A stretch of DNA of 64,000 nucleotides. It comes from Rhodoferax sp. Lineage in GTDB: Bacteria > Pseudomonadota > Gammaproteobacteria > Burkholderiales > Burkholderiaceae_C. Made by a program: the position numbers and the translations under genes. Shown here in pieces: positions 61,355-64,000 of this stretch (its first letter is position 1; every line of letters begins with the position of its first letter). The notes beneath the pieces were generated by a model. That model was given only the letters and a program-made list of their open reading frames with translations. It made no database searches and was not told the DNA's origin. Where the stretch lies: contig NZ_JAURYQ010000038.1 of assembly GCF_030653815.1 (NCBI RefSeq), positions 56,837-120,836 of the forward strand, in the 5' to 3' direction.

Positions 61355-63478
61355 TCAGACCTCGCGTCCTACCCGGTTGCCCTCGTGCATGGCGCCTTCA
61401 ATGTAGTTCACGCCCGCGCAGTCGCCGATGCGCTGCAGCGGAATGCCGCAGTCGAGCAGCGCAGTGGCCACGCTGTCGTCGGCCTCGGCGCCAATGGCCA
61501 GTACCACCGAGTCGGCAGCTGTGCGTTGTTGCTCGCCTTGCGCGTCAAGCCAAGTAACTTCATTACGGCCAATTTCCTGCACCGTGGCGTTCAAGTGCAA
61601 TTGACCGTGCTGGGTCACTGCTTCCAGTACCCGCCAGCGGCGCACGATGGACAGCTCACGCCCAGCCTTGTCGGTTGGCTCCAGCACGGTGACTTGGCGG
61701 CCGCGTGCCAGCAGAAACTCGGCCAGTTCCAGCCCGACCAGGCCGCCGCCCACGATCAGCACCTGCTTGCCCAAAGGCATCCACAATTTTGACAGGCTTT
61801 GCAGCGCCTGGGTGCTGTCGGTCACGCGCAGCACGCCGCCCACCTTGAACATGGCGCGCTCGGCCAGGTTGAGTTTGGCGCGGGCGATCTCGTCGGCGCG
61901 GTCGCCGGTCATCAGGCGGCGCAATTCGTCGCCACTCCAGACATGGCGCTGTCCTGCGCCTGCAATGGCCGGTGCCCCGCGACGGGCACCGCTGGCCACC
62001 ACCACCGTGTCGGGTTTGAGCTGGGCGACAAAGGCGGCATTGACCTCAGTCGACAAGCGCACCTCAATGGGCAGCTGCTTGATTTGTTCCACCAGGTAGT
62101 CGAGCAGCTTGCCGTTTTCAGGATACGCCAGCGCGGCAAAAAACAGCGTGCCGCCCAGGCGGTCGCTGCGCTCGGCCAGCGTGACGCGGTGGCCCCGCAG
62201 GGCTGCCACGCGCGCGGCTTCCATGCCGGCAGGGCCACCGCCCACAATCAATACATGACGCGGCTGGGTGCTTGGGGCCAGCGTGGTTTCGAACTCGCGG
62301 CCGGTCTGCGCATTGACCGAGCACTTGACCCGCTGGTTGATGAAAATCTGGCTGACGCAGGCGTAGCAGTAAATGCAGGGGCGGATGTCCTGCGGGCGGT
62401 TTTGTTCCAGTTTGATCGGAATTTCGGGGTCGGCCAGCATCTTGCGCGCCATCGCCACAAAATCAAACTGACCGGCGCTGATGCCCTGGGCGGCCACATC
62501 CGGCTCAATGCGGCCGACCGCAATCACCGGCACCGATACCGCCTTTTTGAGGGCCGCGGCATTGGCAATGAAGCCGCCAGGCTGGTGCACCAGCGGTGCC
62601 TCGGTGAAGGCGACGCCGGTGGTCAGGGTTGCGTAGGCCGACACACTGATGGCATCGGCGCCAGCGGCCTCACACAGTTGGGCGGTGGCGATGGCATCGG
62701 GCAGTGTGATGCCGCCGGGCGTGCGCAGCTCTTCGGCGTCAAGGCGCACCCAGACCGGAAAGTTGCCGCCGGTGCGGGCCTTCACAGCGGCAATGGTTTC
62801 CAGCAGCATGCGGGCGCGGTTTTCCAGCGGGCCACCATAGGCATCGTCGCGGTGGTTGTAATACGGCGACAAAAAGCCGGCCAACATGTAGCTGTGGGCT
62901 GCGTGCAGCTCCACACCGTCAAAACCGGCCCGCTGGGCACGCTCGGCGGCGGCGGCAAAGGTGTCGACCATCAGCGCAATGTCTGCTGTGCTCATCACCC
63001 GGATTTGTGGCCGGGTCTTGCCCATGCCGCCGACAAAGGTGGACAGCTCTTCGGTGGTGAAGGTTTTCATGATGTCGGTCTTGGCCGCCGGCGGCATCGA
63101 CGGCACCCAGAGTTCGCGGCCCGCGGCCAGGTCCCGCGTGGCGGTTTTGCCGGCGTGCTGCAACTGCATGGCAATCTTGGCGCCGTGGCGGTGCACCCGC
63201 TGTGCCAGCGCCGCCAGACCGGGAATAAAGTCATCGTGCGAGATGCCAACCTGGAACGGCTCGGCCGTGCCCGCCGGGAACGCGATGGCGCAGGCGCCCA
63301 TGGTCAACAGACCGGCGCCGCCCTTGGCGCGCGCCTCGTAATACGCCTGGATGCGCTCGCCGCAGGTGCCGTCCGATTCGGCAAAATTGGAGCCCATGGG
63401 TGCCATCACGATGCGGTTGCGGAGTTCCAGCGTGCCGATGCGCGCAGGCTGAAGCAGGGGAGAGAAGGGATTGCTCAT
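61355..63478 (-). CDS. OYE-FAD/FeS fusion reductase (2,4-dienoyl-CoA reductase / BaiCD type)
   Basis: This 707-residue protein joins an FMN-binding OYE barrel (1 to about 350, with His192 and His195 in ELHAAHSY), a 4Fe-4S cluster (Cys368, 371, 374, 386) and an FAD/NAD(P) domain pair (GGGPAGMEAA, GGGLVGLELA). The family includes FadH, trimethylamine dehydrogenase and the bile-acid enzymes BaiCD/BaiH, which act on the 4-ene of 3-oxo steroids. A steroid enone reductase role is plausible. It is divergent from etfB across box 9. Confidence 0.9.
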   Translation of the reverse strand: MSNPFSPLLQPARIGTLELRNRIVMAPMGSNFAESDGTCGERIQAYYEARAKGGAGLLTMGACAIAFPAGTAEPFQVGISHDDFIPGLAALAQRVHRHGAKIAMQLQHAGKTATRDLAAGRELWVPSMPPAAKTDIMKTFTTEELSTFVGGMGKTRPQIRVMSTADIALMVDTFAAAAERAQRAGFDGVELHAAHSYMLAGFLSPYYNHRDDAYGGPLENRARMLLETIAAVKARTGGNFPVWVRLDAEELRTPGGITLPDAIATAQLCEAAGADAISVSAYATLTTGVAFTEAPLVHQPGGFIANAAALKKAVSVPVIAVGRIEPDVAAQGISAGQFDFVAMARKMLADPEIPIKLEQNRPQDIRPCIYCYACVSQIFINQRVKCSVNAQTGREFETTLAPSTQPRHVLIVGGGPAGMEAARVAALRGHRVTLAERSDRLGGTLFFAALAYPENGKLLDYLVEQIKQLPIEVRLSTEVNAAFVAQLKPDTVVVASGARRGAPAIAGAGQRHVWSGDELRRLMTGDRADEIARAKLNLAERAMFKVGGVLRVTDSTQALQSLSKLWMPLGKQVLIVGGGLVGLELAEFLLARGRQVTVLEPTDKAGRELSIVRRWRVLEAVTQHGQLHLNATVQEIGRNEVTWLDAQGEQQRTAADSVVLAIGAEADDSVATALLDCGIPLQRIGDCAGVNYIEGAMHEGNRVGREV

Positions 63479-63535
63479 GGGTGTTGATACCTTGCTGTGA
63501 AGATTTATCGATTGTGAAAGCTTTGCAGCAGCGGG

Positions 63536-63555
63536 CATCGTCCATTTGGACGCTG
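63536..63555. promoter_or_regulatory. 20-bp regulon box, site 9
   Basis: The sequence is CATCGTCC attt GGACGCTG. It lies 57 bases from the reductase start (minus strand) and 86 bases from etfB (plus strand). A -10-like CACAAT on the minus strand (63516-63511) lies 19 bases away, so the reductase gene is the better-placed target. Confidence 0.65.
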
Positions 63556-63641
63556 ACGGGCTTGGCGCAATCGCCGACAGTAGCGTTTGTTTGCCATCAA
63601 ATCATTTTCGCGCTCCCTAGCGCTTACAGGAAACGTCTAAC

Positions 63642-64000
63642 ATGAAGTGTCTGGTTCCCATCAAACGCGTGATTGACTACAACGTCAAGGTGCGCGTCAA
63701 AAGCGACAACTCGGGTGTCGATCTGGCCAACGTCAAAATGAGCATGAATCCATTCGATGAGATTGCCATTGAGGAAGCGGTCCGGCTGAAAGAAAAAGGC
63801 GTCGCCAGCGAGATCATCGCCGTCTCTTGTGGTGTCACCCAGTGCCAGGAAACCCTGCGCACCGCCATGGCCATTGGCGCCGACCGTGCCATCCTGGTCG
63901 AAACGTCTGAAGAACTGCAACCCCTGGCCGTGGCCAAGCTGCTGAAAGCTTTGGTCGACAAGGAACAACCCGGCCTCATCATTTTGGGCAAACAGGCCAT
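63642..64000 (+). CDS. etfB: Electron transfer flavoprotein beta subunit, 3' end outside window
   Basis: The visible 119 residues begin [19 protein letters not shown] and contain [19 protein letters not shown] and [13 protein letters not shown], the standard EtfB opening and AMP/FAD-binding regions. ETF accepts electrons from acyl-CoA dehydrogenases and passes them to the respiratory chain. The four dehydrogenase subunits of this region would need it. An etfA gene is expected just past the window end. Confidence 0.95.
   Translation, partial: MKCLVPIKRVIDYNVKVRVKSDNSGVDLANVKMSMNPFDEIAIEEAVRLKEKGVASEIIAVSCGVTQCQETLRTAMAIGADRAILVETSEELQPLAVAKLLKALVDKEQPGLIILGKQA

Noticed and set aside
61799..63487. 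562-codon plus-strand frame opposite the FAD/FeS reductase
   Set aside because: It is low-complexity and antisense to a fully recognisable protein.

Overview
The window looks like chromosomal DNA of a betaproteobacterium, most likely a Burkholderiales / Comamonadaceae member (Rhodoferax-, Polaromonas- or Comamonas-like). It is GC-rich and carries an H-NS-type protein with the burkholderial C-terminal motif. The arrangement kdsD-kdsC-lptC, apt, argB and an MCE/auxiliary lipoprotein pair also fits that group. The genus is inferred from gene content only.

Part 1 (about 1-17.9 kb) is mostly housekeeping. In order it holds the end of a two-domain reductase, a Wzz-like chain-length protein, an H-NS-family protein, a WbpM/CapD-type sugar-nucleotide dehydratase, argB, and an MCE protein with its lipoprotein. 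These are followed by an OYE-family reductase, a glycine-rich RRM protein, an SDR, lptC-kdsC-kdsD, a CPA2 antiporter, apt, a J-domain protein and three unrecognised genes. It ends at a tRNA-Ser(UGA). Two copies of a REP-like palindromic repeat lie in this half.

Part 2 (about 18-64 kb, to the window end) is a catabolic region whose best-supported substrate class is steroids. A 13-gene run (22.8-36.5 kb) encodes an HsaC/TesB-type extradiol dioxygenase, IpdA and IpdB, two enoyl-CoA hydratases (one EchA20-like) and IpdC. It continues with two acyl-CoA dehydrogenase pairs, a FadA6-like thiolase, a Tat-exported amidase and an SDR. After a RecQ-like helicase come an IpdF-like dehydrogenase, a MaoC-type hydratase, a second thiolase and a LuxR-family regulator with the TesR/TeiR layout. 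Around these are a KshA-like Rieske oxygenase, several SDRs (possible hydroxysteroid dehydrogenases), two MFS transporters, an aldehyde dehydrogenase and two more flavin reductases. A complete TonB-ExbB-ExbD-ExbD-TPR-receptor uptake operon is also present. A TauD / class II aldolase / 2-hydroxyacid dehydrogenase / TetR group is of unknown role. The window ends inside etfB, which fits the demand for acyl-CoA dehydrogenase electron acceptors.

The main new observation is a 20-bp dyad with half-site C-N-T-(A/C)-G-T-C-(C/T) and a 4-bp spacer. It occurs at nine intergenic places, all inside the catabolic half. Most lie 57-68 bp before a start codon and 19-20 bp before a -10-like hexamer. This looks like one regulon box, plausibly read by the LuxR-family protein in the region, linking uptake, ring cleavage, side reactions and electron transfer. 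A 48-codon leader ORF just ahead of tonB and a 65-codon small secreted or membrane protein near two of the boxes are further small genes worth checking.
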